Notes: a model not told the origin generated them from the letters alone. DNA of 50,513 bases from Zoogloea sp. (GCF_030157465.1 NZ_JAOAUU010000090.1:1-50513), one strand, 5' to 3'; positions 18,460-27,759 are shown, counted from the stretch's first letter. Translations and numbers: made by a program.

Positions 18460-18594
18460 ATGCCCGCAGAAGTGTCCTACTGGCAGGGAAACGCTGCCGA
18501 AGACCCGACGCTGACACTGACCTTGCACGACCCCTTTCTCGAGGGGGGCATCGGCTTCGAGGGTGAGGTCGTGGCCCTCCTCGACTACGCCTGA
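18460..18594 (+). CDS. Short ORF, possible gene remnant
   Basis: A 44-codon reading frame starts MPAEVSYWQGNAAEDP and ends IGFEGEVVALLDYA. The composition looks protein-like, and the frame is open for 21 further codons upstream without a start codon (from 18397), which suggests the 3' end of a lost gene. It lies between the divergent sbcD and the convergent NERD-helicase gene. No ribosome binding site is seen and I do not recognise it. It may be non-functional. Confidence 0.25.
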   Translation: MPAEVSYWQGNAAEDPTLTLTLHDPFLEGGIGFEGEVVALLDYA

Positions 18595-18599
18595 GCTGC

Positions 18600-20225
18600 C
18601 TACCCCAGCGCCTTGGCCAGACAGGCTTCGGCGCGGGGCGACAGCACCATCTCCACCGCCAGATGTGCCCGGGTCAGGCCAACAAAGAGCTTGCGGCGCT
18701 CGATGTCCGTGAGCGCGTCGAAATCCAGTTCGCTCAGCACGACGCCGCCCGCGCTTTGCCCCTTGAAACGGTAGATGGAGTCGACCAGCAAATCACCTTC
18801 GGTCCAGCGTGGCGTACCGTCGGGGGTGTAATGCCCGGTGAAGCGTTTCAAGACAAAGCCACCAAGGCAATCCGCGTTCTGGAGGATGGACTTGGCGCGT
18901 CCGCGACCGCTCAACACGACAATTTCGGCCAGGGGAATGCCGCGTGCCATGAGGTCCAGCACCGCCTCTTCGGTGCGCGTCGGCAGATCCCGCTCGTCGG
19001 CATAGGTCCGGAAACCCGGCAGCTCACCTTCGTAGGGGCTGCGCCCTTCGACCGGATGATCCGACAGTCGCAGGGCATTGATGACCTGACAAATCACTCT
19101 CGGACTGCGGAAGTTGTCGTGACAGTTGAGGGTGACCGCCCCGTCGAGATCGAAGCCGTCCCGCTCGTAGAGGCGCTGCGCATTGTCTTCCATCACATAC
19201 AGCCGGGCATCCTCCGCCAGTTGGGGCAGCAGGCTGGCGACCCAGTCAGGCTCGAAGTCCTGCCCCTCGTCGATAATGATCAGATCGTAACGTGGTGTCT
19301 GTGCCGAGGATGCTGCGCAGTAGGTTTCAGTCAGGATCTGGAACATCTCAGGACGATCGAAGTCCGGGGCGCTGTGGTTGCGCGCATGGTACTCGACGCA
19401 CAACTCATGGAAGCTGGTCACCTTGGCCCCCGGCGGTGCAATGCGCCCCATGTGATCTGCCAAACTGCGGTTGAAGCAGACATAAAGGCTGTGTTGCCCC
19501 TTTGCCGCAGCATCCCCAAGCAGGCGTAAGGCGAGTTGCGTCTTGCCAGACCCGGCCGTGGCCTGAATGCGCACCGCGCCAGAAGGGGAAACAATGCGCG
19601 GCACCCAGGTTGCGAGCCCATCCGCCAGTCGCTGGCTGCTGCGCCTGACTTGTTCGCCGAGCACCTGCAGATCTGCCGATACCCGGAATTCGTTGGCGAG
19701 AAAACGCCGGATCGACGCCACATCACTCTTGCTATGCCCCGAGTCGAGCATTTCCCGAACCCTGGTGCCAAGAAGCGGGTAGTCGCTCGCATCGATGATT
19801 CGGCTGCGGGGAATCGCCACCACCGGTGTCTCGCCCAGATGGTAGTCGGGGAGCACGAGACAATTGGTGACTTGGGCATGGAGACTGGCTTCACTCAGAC
19901 TGCTCACCATCGCGCTGTACTGGACGCGGGTCTGGCGCGCCACGTCATGCTCCCGGCCCTGGTAGAGCTTGAACACATCGCCGTTGCGCAGCACCACCCC
20001 GCCCGCCTTCACCTCCATCAGCAGCATGTTGCCGGTGGGGCTGAGGATCACCAGATCGATTTCCCCGTGGTGGTCGCTACCCAAGTAAAAGGTGTGCCAC
20101 GAGACGCTGTGGAAAATCTCGAAGTTGTCAGGAAGACATTGCTGAAGGTGCTCCAGTACATCGAGTTCGCGAGCCAGGCCCGCATCCTTGCGTTGCGTGG
20201 GAAGGCTGGGGGAAAGCTGGGCCAT
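18600..20225 (-). CDS. NERD nuclease-related domain plus UvrD-like SF1 helicase
   Basis: The protein has an N-terminal NERD domain with a nuclease-like acidic core (HHGEIDLVILS then LLMEVKAGG), then superfamily 1 helicase motifs: Walker A IQATAGSGKTQLALRLL, motif II IIIDEGQDFEPDW, a motif III/IV-like HDNFRSPRVICQVI, motif V DSIYRFKGQSAGGVV and motif VI LFVGLTRAHLA. It likely processes damaged or foreign DNA. I chose ATG 20225 (541 residues, MAQLSPSLPTQ), where the NERD region begins; ATG 20300 would add 25 residues and has AAGGA directly before it, so the longer form is possible. It ends six bases from the short ORF on the other strand. Confidence 0.88.
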   Translation of the reverse strand: MAQLSPSLPTQRKDAGLARELDVLEHLQQCLPDNFEIFHSVSWHTFYLGSDHHGEIDLVILSPTGNMLLMEVKAGGVVLRNGDVFKLYQGREHDVARQTRVQYSAMVSSLSEASLHAQVTNCLVLPDYHLGETPVVAIPRSRIIDASDYPLLGTRVREMLDSGHSKSDVASIRRFLANEFRVSADLQVLGEQVRRSSQRLADGLATWVPRIVSPSGAVRIQATAGSGKTQLALRLLGDAAAKGQHSLYVCFNRSLADHMGRIAPPGAKVTSFHELCVEYHARNHSAPDFDRPEMFQILTETYCAASSAQTPRYDLIIIDEGQDFEPDWVASLLPQLAEDARLYVMEDNAQRLYERDGFDLDGAVTLNCHDNFRSPRVICQVINALRLSDHPVEGRSPYEGELPGFRTYADERDLPTRTEEAVLDLMARGIPLAEIVVLSGRGRAKSILQNADCLGGFVLKRFTGHYTPDGTPRWTEGDLLVDSIYRFKGQSAGGVVLSELDFDALTDIERRKLFVGLTRAHLAVEMVLSPRAEACLAKALG

Positions 20226-20393
20226 CTGGGAGTTCGTACTTAATCGGAATGGATGACACCCCTGATTCTCCCACAATGAGAAGGCATGAACAGGCCCCAT
20301 TCCTTACGTTCATCGGGATGCTCGAGTGCGACAGGAGATGTCGTTGGTTCAGTCCAGAATAAAACCCTCAAAAAGATTTCCACTGGAGCCCCC

Positions 20394-20807
20394 ATGACAG
20401 TCGACCTTCGTCCCATCTCTTCCGGACCGCGTTTCAAGTCTGCCGCCGTTCGCGAGCGCCTGGAGAGCAGGAATTACATCGCCGTCTGGCTGGAAAACAT
20501 CACTGCGCCGGAGGGGGACCCGATGACCGAGTACGAATTCATCATCATGGTGTTCCCCAGAGAGCTACCCGACCCCGTGCTTTTCATTACGTCGGAGAGA
20601 GACGCCTGTTATGGTCATGCCAGCAAGAAGGGTGCTTCTGGCAAAGATGGCGGTTCGCACTTCTTCTGCCTGTTCGATGCCGACCGCCACTACAACTTCG
20701 GCGCATCCGACTCCTGGGCTGACCCGCTACTTTTCCGGACCGAAGCCATCATCCACATGGTTGAGCGTACGGGAGAATTGTTGCGCCCGGAGGGCGCTTA
20801 TTTATAG
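20394..20807 (+). CDS. Hypothetical protein
   Basis: I do not recognise this 137-residue soluble protein (MTVDLRPISSGPRFKS to ELLRPEGAYL). It shows an alpha/beta pattern (YEFIIMVFPRELPDPVLFIT, then GGSHFFCLFDADRHYNFG) and no membrane segment. ATG 20394 has GGAG nine bases upstream. It stands alone, divergent from the NERD-helicase gene and convergent with the Csb3-like remnant. Nothing in the context assigns a role. Confidence 0.65.
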   Translation: MTVDLRPISSGPRFKSAAVRERLESRNYIAVWLENITAPEGDPMTEYEFIIMVFPRELPDPVLFITSERDACYGHASKKGASGKDGGSHFFCLFDADRHYNFGASDSWADPLLFRTEAIIHMVERTGELLRPEGAYL

Positions 20808-20904
20808 CGGCTCCCCTTGTATCTAATGACTGCCGGGAGGACACGTCTCACCGGCTCTGATCACGATTGAACAGGGATGCCGCCAATGCTGGACTTGAAT
20901 GACC

Positions 20905-21621
20905 CTATGCGTTACTACGCCATTCGTAACCGTCCGGCCATGGGCTTACCTCGTTAGCGAGCGTGAGTTCGGAAGTGAAAATATCTTTCATCTGGCCAGA
21001 GGGCACCCGGCGGGGAACCAGTGTTTGACTGGGGCCGGGCAAGTAGCCCTTGGCGGCAAGCAGGCACCGCGTGTAACGGAAGGGCTCCCGGCCTCCCGGT
21101 GGCGCAAAAGCGTGCTGCACGCCCAGGATGGACAGAAGCTCCAGAAAGACGCGGACGGTGCTGAACCGGTCATCCTCATTGAGGGTGAAGCCCGCATCGA
21201 GTGCCGACCAACGGGTTCCTGCATCGAAGCGGAAACGCTCCTTCATGGTCGTTCCGAGTTGCAGGACTTGCGCGGCGCTGCCGAGCTGGGGCCGGAGTTG
21301 CAGCGCGGCGGCCCGGAGCCCACGCAAGATACTGACGGCGCCAGTTTGTCCGGCACTCAATTTCCAGGCGGACCTCTCCTCAAAGTCAGGACGCAACCAG
21401 TTGTTGAGCAGGAGCGGCGACTCGCCTTCACCGAAACGAAGCTGTAGCGGCGGGAACTTGTCGTCATCCTGGGTGGGGTGGAGGGCCGATTCGTCCAGAT
21501 GGATTTCCATTGTGAGGAGCCGATCCACCGCGGCAAGGACATCGGAATCGCTGACACCAAGCAGTCGGAAGCCCTGCGCGGTCCACATGGCCGACAAGTC
21601 CGTTTGGCTGGAGGAAAGCAA
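20905..21621 (-). pseudogene. csb3: Csb3-like type I-G/I-U CRISPR protein, N-terminally truncated
   Basis: The frame encodes 238 residues that resemble the middle and end of Csb3 proteins of type I-G (formerly I-U) CRISPR systems: PLLLNNWLRP followed by WKLSAGQTGAVSILRGL, then RFRFDAGTRWSALDAGF and a VRVFLELLSILGVQHA segment with FRYTRC. The usual N-terminus (a short segment ending near FACLG) is missing; the frame starts at a TTG only three bases after the IS66 remnant, so insertion probably cut it off. No other type I-G gene is nearby, so this is a relic. The family call is from memory of Csb3 sequences. Confidence 0.5.
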
Positions 21622-21623
21622 AC

Positions 21624-22301
21624 CTAGAAGCCCCAGACACGCCAGATACTCCCAAAGTTACGTGGGTCGGCCGGGATATCGACAGCGTTAGGCGATGGTG
21701 CTGGAGCGGGAAGAAGTAACGGCTGTGCGGACTCCGTGGCTGGCGCTGCGGCAAGGCGTTCGGCATCCAGTTCTGCCAGGACATCCGCTCTCTTGCGTGC
21801 ATTGGCAAAGACATAGGCATGGTGTGGCAGCGCCGCGCCAAAGACTGCCACCACTCGGGCCAGCGTCGTGTCGGGGCCGGCACGCATGTCCATTGGCTTG
21901 ACCGCCAACCAGGCCGCATCAATGCGGATCACCGCAGCCAGTCCTGCAACGCGCTGAGCCGCGGCCGATAGGGGCCAGTGCAAGGTGATGAGCTGATCGC
22001 CCTTGCGCAGTTCGATGCGGATATCGGCGCCCGACGTGTTCAGATCCAAGGGAACAAAATCTGGAGACGGTGAAGGGGACGGTGGCGAGGGCAATGCAGG
22101 ACTCAGGGCTTGCGGGGATTTAGCCCGAGTGACGGCCTGATGGGTCGGGGCGCTATAGAGCACCCAGCGACGAATGAGGCTGGCATTGAGGCTGTTGGCC
22201 AGCGCCACGGCTGCGGTTGAAATACCGGGCGCCTTGCAGGTGGCCACGACGTCGACCTGCGGTGGGGAGATGGGTTGTTGAAGCGTCCATGTGTCCTCCA
22301 A
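21624..22301 (-). pseudogene. IS66-family TnpA-TnpB relic (in-frame fusion)
   Basis: One frame joins parts of two normally separate IS66 accessory genes. Residues ~15-45 (VATCKAPGISTAAVALANSL) and ~85-115 (SGADIRIELRKGDQLITLHW) match the IS66 TnpA (OrfA) protein. Straight after it, VIRIDAAWLAVKPMDMRAG and ARVVAVFGAALPHHAYVFAN match the start of TnpB (OrfB). TnpB then breaks into unrelated sequence (QPLLLPAPAPSPNAVDIP). The TnpC transposase is absent. The nominal start is TTG 22301; the original start is unclear. It is non-functional for transposition. Confidence 0.7.
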
Positions 22302-22369
22302 AGGAGTTGTGCGATGACGTGATCATGGGCTCAGGAGCGCCTGAGAAGATGACTTGGCTGGACGCTTAC
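21624..22369 (-). mobile_element. Decayed IS66-family insertion sequence, one end kept
   Basis: The right edge (read on the minus strand) begins GTAAGCGTCCAGCCAAGT (22369-22352), the GTAAGCG-type terminal inverted repeat of IS66 elements, about 70 bases before the TnpA-TnpB relic. I found no matching opposite terminus on the left; the left boundary given here is simply the end of the recognisable coding part. The element has lost tnpC and sits against the truncated Csb3-like gene. Confidence 0.6.
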
Positions 22370-22889
22370 GGTGATCGGGCACCTGAAGGGCGACTGCTGG
22401 CTAAGGCGAAACTGGCTTAAAGGATTCGAAGGGGATGTGTTGCACCCGGTGCTGTGTGCTGCTCGGGCGAGGGTTCTTGGCCGGAGGGTAGACCGCTGGA
22501 TGTGGCAGATATTTCAGGGCCGACTATAAGACATGATCTGTCGTTTAGGGCTTGTACACTGGGTTTTCCTTGGATTGGAGACTTGTGTGAGCGGCTCGGA
22601 TGGCTCACCTACCACCATGCTGCAACCGCTTGCCCCGGGGCTCAGTGTGCAATCGGTCGAGGTTGACGTGCTGTGACTATATTGAGGCATTAGTTTTTTA
22701 ATTGATGCCGTGAAAAAACGATGTCTTGTGCTCAAGTTTCACTTTTCTGGGTCGATACTCTTAATGAGTAAAATACGGGAAAATATCAGCCGTTATTTTT
22801 ATCATTGGTGTTGGGCTTCTACATCGAGACTTGGTAGTGCTGCCGTTGAATGGTTTTATTAATCTATATTATTAAACGGATAAAGGTGC
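22370..22889. other. Gene-free AT-rich stretch upstream of island genes
   Basis: About 520 bases without a convincing gene. The second half is markedly AT-rich compared with the flanks, marking the left side of acquired DNA. TTGAAT near 22844 and TATTAT near 22865 could form a weak promoter for the membrane-protein gene, with a short spacer of 15 bases; this is tentative. Confidence 0.4.
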
Positions 22890-23255
22890 ATGGCGTTGAT
22901 TTTTTTGCTGCTCGTGATGCTTGGCGTTTTCTCTGCACTCGGCATTTTGATCACTGTCACGCATGTTGCAAAGGCGATCGGCATTGCTACTTTCTGCATT
23001 CTTATTGTTGCGCTTTTCGCTGTTGGCTACATCGGGGTTTTTGTTTCAAGTATCAGCGCTGCAGTTTTTTTTCAATGGTGGGGGAGTGACATTGGGGGAT
23101 GGGCTTTGCTTGCAGGAGGATGTTTAGGGCTTCTAATAAGTATCGGAATAATTGTTTCGATCGTAGATGAAATAAAGGCTCGGACTCAATTTGTTTCTCA
23201 TTTTTTTCGCCGCAAATCGCCTTGCGACAAAAGGCTCCATCAAAATATAGACTGA
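22890..23255 (+). CDS. Small multi-pass membrane protein
   Basis: The 121-residue product is strongly hydrophobic: MALIFLLLVMLGVFSALG begins a first membrane segment, followed by further segments around residues 28-55 and 75-95, then a basic tail (HFFRRKSPCDKR). AAAGG precedes ATG 22890 at short spacing. The gene is AT-rich compared with the repair genes to the left, which points to transfer. It overlaps the next frame, and the two may have been one protein split by a frameshift. Function is unknown. Confidence 0.6.
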   Translation: MALIFLLLVMLGVFSALGILITVTHVAKAIGIATFCILIVALFAVGYIGVFVSSISAAVFFQWWGSDIGGWALLAGGCLGLLISIGIIVSIVDEIKARTQFVSHFFRRKSPCDKRLHQNID

Positions 23256-23467
23256 AGAAAGCGCCTGTGCCGATCAAGCCTCCTGCAACAACTTACACCT
23301 GCCCTTCCTGTGGGTGGTCAAAAACTGTAACGCCAAGGAGCGATGTGCTCATGCCCGGCGATATTTTATTTGAATGTCCGCGTTGTGGGTGCCAGTTTTT
23401 GAATAGTCAGAAGGCGACACTGCTTGCGGAAGTGGTGACGATTCTCAATAGCAAGCTGAAGCGCTAA
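23222..23467 (+). CDS. Zinc-ribbon protein (possibly C-terminal part of the preceding gene)
   Basis: This 81-codon frame encodes a four-cysteine zinc ribbon: CPSCGW (near residue 27) and CPRCGC (near residue 53). The only usable start is TTG 23222, which lacks a clear ribosome binding site and lies inside the preceding gene. A zinc ribbon fused behind membrane segments is a common design, so a single-base error or frameshift between the two frames near 23230-23255 would give one 190-residue protein. It precedes the GTPase module by about 110 bases. Confidence 0.5.
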   Translation: MRQKAPSKYRLKKAPVPIKPPATTYTCPSCGWSKTVTPRSDVLMPGDILFECPRCGCQFLNSQKATLLAEVVTILNSKLKR

Positions 23468-23575
23468 CTGAGCTTGCACCGTTTGAGTTACATGCAAGAT
23501 AAAGACCGCTCTGATAGATGTCGCCGCCTTAAGATTCGTCGACCATGCTTCCGATGAATAATCAATGAAAAATAG

Positions 23576-25180
23576 ATGAACATGAATCGCGGAAAATATG
23601 GAATTGGTATGCAAACTCCGGAAATTCTACTAAAGGATCTGAACGCAGCCTTGCGCGAATTGCGTGGTGCCGCGACGCGCCTGAACGAGGAACGGCTGAA
23701 CGATGAGTTGCTGCCCGTGATGCGGCGACTCCTGCTGGCCGAGGTTATCGGTAATACCTGGATCATGGCGATTGGTGGCTCGCAAGGCGCCGGGAAGACT
23801 ACGCTGCTGTCCACGCTGTACCGTCTATCTGGTGAGGATGCACAGTGGCTCAAACCAAACGAAGGCCGCGGCGAGAAGCTGCCTGTGCTGGTGCTGGAGG
23901 ATGCAACGATCACTAAGGTGCAAGGCGCAGTTCGGCGACTGCAGGATACGGGAAACCACTACCAGTTGATCGAGGACGACGTAAGCATCCCAAAGTTCCA
24001 GGAGGCCGTCAGCGCTTCCGATCCAGAAGTACTACTGCCGGTACTGAAGGTGCCCCAGCGCTACTTCAGTCGTCCCAACCAGGCCTGGTTACTGCTGCCT
24101 GGCTACGAGCCGCAGGATCGTGAGAACAAGGCCTGGCAGGAATTGATGCGCCAGGCGCTTGTGGCGGCTGCAGGCTGCGTCATTGTGACCGACGAAACCC
24201 GGATGGCTAATCAGCAGCAGGTCGATATCGTCAAGGACATGATGTCCAACGAACTGAGCGGCGCGCAAGCGCTGGTGGTGATCAGCAAGACCGAGGCAGC
24301 GCGAGCTCAGCCCGACCGACTAGAGGAACTGCGCTCAACTGCGCAACGGGTGTTCGGTATCGCGGAGAAGCATGTGCTCTGCGCTGGAGCGGATGATCCG
24401 TCCTATGTCGATGAATGGCTTCCTCTGCTGACGGTCGCGATCGGGGATCTGAGCTTATCGGGAGGCGGCGACCGCAAGGCACAGCTCGCACGACTGGAAG
24501 AAGCGCTGGGCCGGGATCTGACCCGGGCACTGAACTTGATTCGCACTAAGTCGCAGTTGTTCTTTTTGCAGCGGGATGGTGGCGAAGATGGGCCACGCGA
24601 AGTGCTGAAAGGCTGCACGGAAGCGTTCGAGGAGGCCAGGGATCAGTTGCGCTCCCGTTACCAAGACGAAGTGAAGCGGTTTCTTGACGAGCAGCTCGAA
24701 TCGGCTTGGGTTGAACTTCAGAAGCACCTTGTCAACAACCACGAAGGCTTTCAGAACATTGTGACCGGGGCCTTCGACACCGTGACGGAAAGCCAGCAGC
24801 GCATAGAGAGCGACGTCAGCAGTGCGTGGCGAAGCGGTCGTCCGGTACTGGAGCGCCATGCTGAGGCGGTGTCTCGCTTGACACGGCGAGCATTGGGCGC
24901 GCCCGAGGACAAACCGTGCTTGCCTGGAGGATCCATGCTGCAGCAGCTTGGCTATGTCAATGACAAAAACGAGCCTGAGCCGTGGAAGCGACCGGATCAG
25001 AACGACCAGAAGAACTTGCAGATCATATTTTCAAGACCAAAGCCGTCAGACGAGCTGAGCGCCGATCGGGTAACAAAGGACTTCAAGCGCACGGTCGAGC
25101 TGCTGCCTGCCTTGGCCATGGAATATGTGCGTGCGGCCAGTCGATGCCTGCGCTGGTCGGTGTGCATCCCGATTCATTGA
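23576..25180 (+). CDS. Dynamin-like large GTPase, N-terminal part (frame breaks near 25140)
   Basis: The 534-codon frame carries a P-loop AIGGSQGAGKTTLLSTL (residues ~63-79), a G4-like LVVISKTE, and long helical segments (for example EARDQLRSRYQDEVKRFLDE), as in dynamin-type membrane-remodelling GTPases. The last residues SRCLRWSVCIPIH are out of character, and the -1 frame continues as a plausible protein to 25764, so this is one gene interrupted by a frameshift, a sequencing error, or a split pair. ATG 23576 is nominal; ATG 23609 (MQTPEILLKD) has GGAATTGGT before it and may be the true start. It heads a three-protein module with the next two genes. Confidence 0.7.
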   Translation: MNMNRGKYGIGMQTPEILLKDLNAALRELRGAATRLNEERLNDELLPVMRRLLLAEVIGNTWIMAIGGSQGAGKTTLLSTLYRLSGEDAQWLKPNEGRGEKLPVLVLEDATITKVQGAVRRLQDTGNHYQLIEDDVSIPKFQEAVSASDPEVLLPVLKVPQRYFSRPNQAWLLLPGYEPQDRENKAWQELMRQALVAAAGCVIVTDETRMANQQQVDIVKDMMSNELSGAQALVVISKTEAARAQPDRLEELRSTAQRVFGIAEKHVLCAGADDPSYVDEWLPLLTVAIGDLSLSGGGDRKAQLARLEEALGRDLTRALNLIRTKSQLFFLQRDGGEDGPREVLKGCTEAFEEARDQLRSRYQDEVKRFLDEQLESAWVELQKHLVNNHEGFQNIVTGAFDTVTESQQRIESDVSSAWRSGRPVLERHAEAVSRLTRRALGAPEDKPCLPGGSMLQQLGYVNDKNEPEPWKRPDQNDQKNLQIIFSRPKPSDELSADRVTKDFKRTVELLPALAMEYVRAASRCLRWSVCIPIH

Positions 25181-25764
25181 CAGAGGCATCAGCCACCGAA
25201 CGGTCGGATCTGATTAGTCTATCTGTGGACAAGTTGAAAGACGGGGTCACGCTGGGCCAGACCGTGCTGCGCAGCATTGCCACCATACTGGCAATCGATA
25301 TCGCGAGCGATGGCGAAATCGACGTAATTAACGCCCTGGGAGGTAAGGCCGAAGCAGACACGGCTGCCGAAGGAACGGCGGCTGGCAGTGCTGCAGCAGC
25401 GTTAGGCGGCGTGGGTGCCGCGGTCATCGGCGTGGTGGCAGTGGGCTATCTGGCGTATTCCGCGATGCAGGAGGTGCGCCGCCACGACGCCAAGGGGCGT
25501 GCGCTTGCACATCAGCTACTGCTGAACATCAAGGATCACCACCAGCGGCATTTCATGCACCACTTCGACAGCCTGATGGATCAGGTTCGGTCACGCCTGG
25601 TTCAGCGGTTGCGCGAACGCTATCGCCTGGACGAATTTCTGATGGAGCAGGACCGCTTGGCTAAGGCACTCGCTGACGCGCGCGCGCTTCAGCGCGACCT
25701 GCTCGACGAACTGGGACGCTCAGGAAGAACCGTGATGCTGTTCAATGCAGACGTAGAGACATGA
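25144..25764 (+). CDS. Dynamin-like GTPase, C-terminal part in shifted frame
   Basis: These 206 codons (MPALVGVHPDSLTEASATE to MLFNADVET) continue the previous gene in the -1 frame. A Gly/Ala-rich hydrophobic stretch (AAAALGGVGAAVIGVVAVGY, residues ~80-100) would insert in or lie on a membrane, followed by charged helices (SRLVQRLRERYRLDEFLMEQ). That is the layout expected for the membrane-binding and stalk end of a dynamin-like protein. No ribosome binding site precedes ATG 25144, which argues for frameshift rather than independent translation. Its stop overlaps the next ATG as ATGA. Confidence 0.6.
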   Translation: MPALVGVHPDSLTEASATERSDLISLSVDKLKDGVTLGQTVLRSIATILAIDIASDGEIDVINALGGKAEADTAAEGTAAGSAAAALGGVGAAVIGVVAVGYLAYSAMQEVRRHDAKGRALAHQLLLNIKDHHQRHFMHHFDSLMDQVRSRLVQRLRERYRLDEFLMEQDRLAKALADARALQRDLLDELGRSGRTVMLFNADVET

Positions 25765-27740
25765 TGGCGATGAGATCGTCCGCTCGATCGCAATCGACAC
25801 TCAACGAGCGGTGGGCCGCGCATGAGCAAAACCGCCTCGGCTGGGCTTTCAAGGCCTATGAACGCTTCGTCAAATCACTGAGTCCGGAAATCAGGGAGCG
25901 TCTGGCACACAAGAATCACCAGGAGGAGGCCTATGTGGTGGTCTTCGGCAAGACTCAGGTCGGAAAGACCACCCTGCTGATGGACCTGATGGGAGTTTCT
26001 CCTGCTGCGATGGAGCGCGTATCCACCGCGCTGCGTGGCGGACGAGCTCATGGACATTCGGCTACCGCCACCACGATGGAATACCGGCGTTCGGAAGACC
26101 AGCGCTGGGGCCTTCGGGTACATGAGGTAACCCGCTGGTTCGTCGCCGATAGCGAAATCACTACCGCACTGGGTGATCTGCGTGAGCGGATGGAGCGTGG
26201 AGAGTTGCTCGTCGATTCGCCTTGTGTGGTCTCTATCCCAGCCAACTGCTTCGTCACTCAGGCCGACCAAGGACCGGTGATTAAGATGCTCGATTTACCA
26301 GGCGACCAGCCTGCGAATCCGGTCGAGCGGGAGCATGTGCACAATATGGCGCGCCGCTATGTGCCGCTTGCCGACCTGATCCTGTTGGTAGGACGTGGAG
26401 ACGATCTGTCCTTTCTGCAACCTGGCGGACTGACCTTGCCCGGCATCGAGGACTGGCAAAGTGTGCCTGGACGCTTCCGCATCATCACGACCTATTCGTT
26501 CACTCCGCAGTCGATCCGTGATTTCGTGCGCCAGAACGGAAAAACAGCCGATCCACAGGTCTATCGACGGCGATTGATTGAGCAGATCGAGAAATTCGCG
26601 CCCCTGAGCGACGATGCAAAAACTCCACGTCGCTACTTCCCGCTTGAGTTCGGAAAGTCCTGGATTTCCGCAAAAGCCAGCCAACCCAAGTTGTATTCAC
26701 TGGTCTCGCCGATGATCGACGAACTCAAGAGTGAATTGCATCGGGACATACAAGACGCCACTACATCGCTGGCCCGACTGAACAGCGCAGTGGAGGCCCG
26801 AGTGGTCATCAAAAGGGTCAAGGAAAACAAGCTCAGTGAGATGGAGACGATCGGCAAGTCCTTGCGGAACAGCCTTGAACGAGACCAGAGCGAGCTCGAA
26901 CAGGTGGAAGCTATCGTTCAACGGATGTCTCCTGAACATAAAGAGATGAGCTGTCGACTAGCGGAGTTGACTTTTGATCGCCTTCAGGACGATCTGAAAC
27001 AATATCTCAAGCTCTCAGGATCGACACTACCAGGGGATCCTGGTGAAAGGGTCTCCGGCTTCAAGCTCTTGATCTGGCGAATTCGAGCGTCGCTGAAGCA
27101 GCGGGTGACGGACAGTCGACCCGATACCGCTGGACTGTCGGAAACCGCATGGTTCTGGCGCGGCGTGAAAGTAAACTTCGAACGGCTGTCAGGCAAGATG
27201 GAAGAAGTCCTGGATTCAAGTTTCAACGCCTTCGAGAGCCATATCTCCGATTACACTCTCGACAAATACTGGTTTAAAGGAAGCAGCAGCGACTACCAGG
27301 CCGACATCTGTCGGCTAAAAAAATGCATGGAGACCGCTGAGTTCAATATGCTGGAATCCTCAAGAGAATGGTGGCTAGAAGAAGCCAAGCGATACCTCAA
27401 GCAATTGCATAGAGAACATAACCAGTCAAAGAACCAGATTCATTTTTGGCACCGGCGCACCCAAGAAATAGATAAGTCTATCAAAGCAGCACAAGACAAT
27501 ATTGATATTCACGAGAAAGGCTGTGAAGCATTCAAGCAACGGATGGAGCTGGATCTGAAAGAAAGCAACCGCTTCAGCGAGATCCTGGACAGTGAGTACC
27601 TCCACGAACTCAAAAGTCGGCGCCAAATCATGCATGAGCAGACACAACCCACTCAGACTTTCATCGACTTGCTGGCGGCATTGCAGCTGATCCAGACCCG
27701 GCAGAAGCTCATAATGAGAATCGAAACCTGCACCGTTTAA
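25761..27740 (+). CDS. Second dynamin-like/P-loop GTPase
   Basis: The 659-residue protein has a Walker A VVFGKTQVGKTTLLMDLMG (residues ~52-70) and a G3-type KMLDLPGDQP (DxPG, near residue 175), then a predicted helical and coiled-coil stalk (ENKLSEMETIGKSLRNSLER, RYLKQLHREHNQSKNQ). Pairs of large GTPases with a third coiled-coil protein resemble LeoABC-like or other bacterial dynamin systems, involved in membrane remodelling or vesicle formation and, for some, phage tolerance. Overlap with the upstream stop shows operon coupling. The 3' half is more AT-rich than the 5' half. Confidence 0.75.
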   Translation: MMAMRSSARSQSTLNERWAAHEQNRLGWAFKAYERFVKSLSPEIRERLAHKNHQEEAYVVVFGKTQVGKTTLLMDLMGVSPAAMERVSTALRGGRAHGHSATATTMEYRRSEDQRWGLRVHEVTRWFVADSEITTALGDLRERMERGELLVDSPCVVSIPANCFVTQADQGPVIKMLDLPGDQPANPVEREHVHNMARRYVPLADLILLVGRGDDLSFLQPGGLTLPGIEDWQSVPGRFRIITTYSFTPQSIRDFVRQNGKTADPQVYRRRLIEQIEKFAPLSDDAKTPRRYFPLEFGKSWISAKASQPKLYSLVSPMIDELKSELHRDIQDATTSLARLNSAVEARVVIKRVKENKLSEMETIGKSLRNSLERDQSELEQVEAIVQRMSPEHKEMSCRLAELTFDRLQDDLKQYLKLSGSTLPGDPGERVSGFKLLIWRIRASLKQRVTDSRPDTAGLSETAWFWRGVKVNFERLSGKMEEVLDSSFNAFESHISDYTLDKYWFKGSSSDYQADICRLKKCMETAEFNMLESSREWWLEEAKRYLKQLHREHNQSKNQIHFWHRRTQEIDKSIKAAQDNIDIHEKGCEAFKQRMELDLKESNRFSEILDSEYLHELKSRRQIMHEQTQPTQTFIDLLAALQLIQTRQKLIMRIETCTV

Positions 27741-27759
27741 CCTCGACTTCCAGAAAGAT

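Noticed and set aside
18376-18528. N-terminal extension of sbcD
   Set aside because: Homologues begin at [12 protein letters not shown]; the added residues show no family resemblance.
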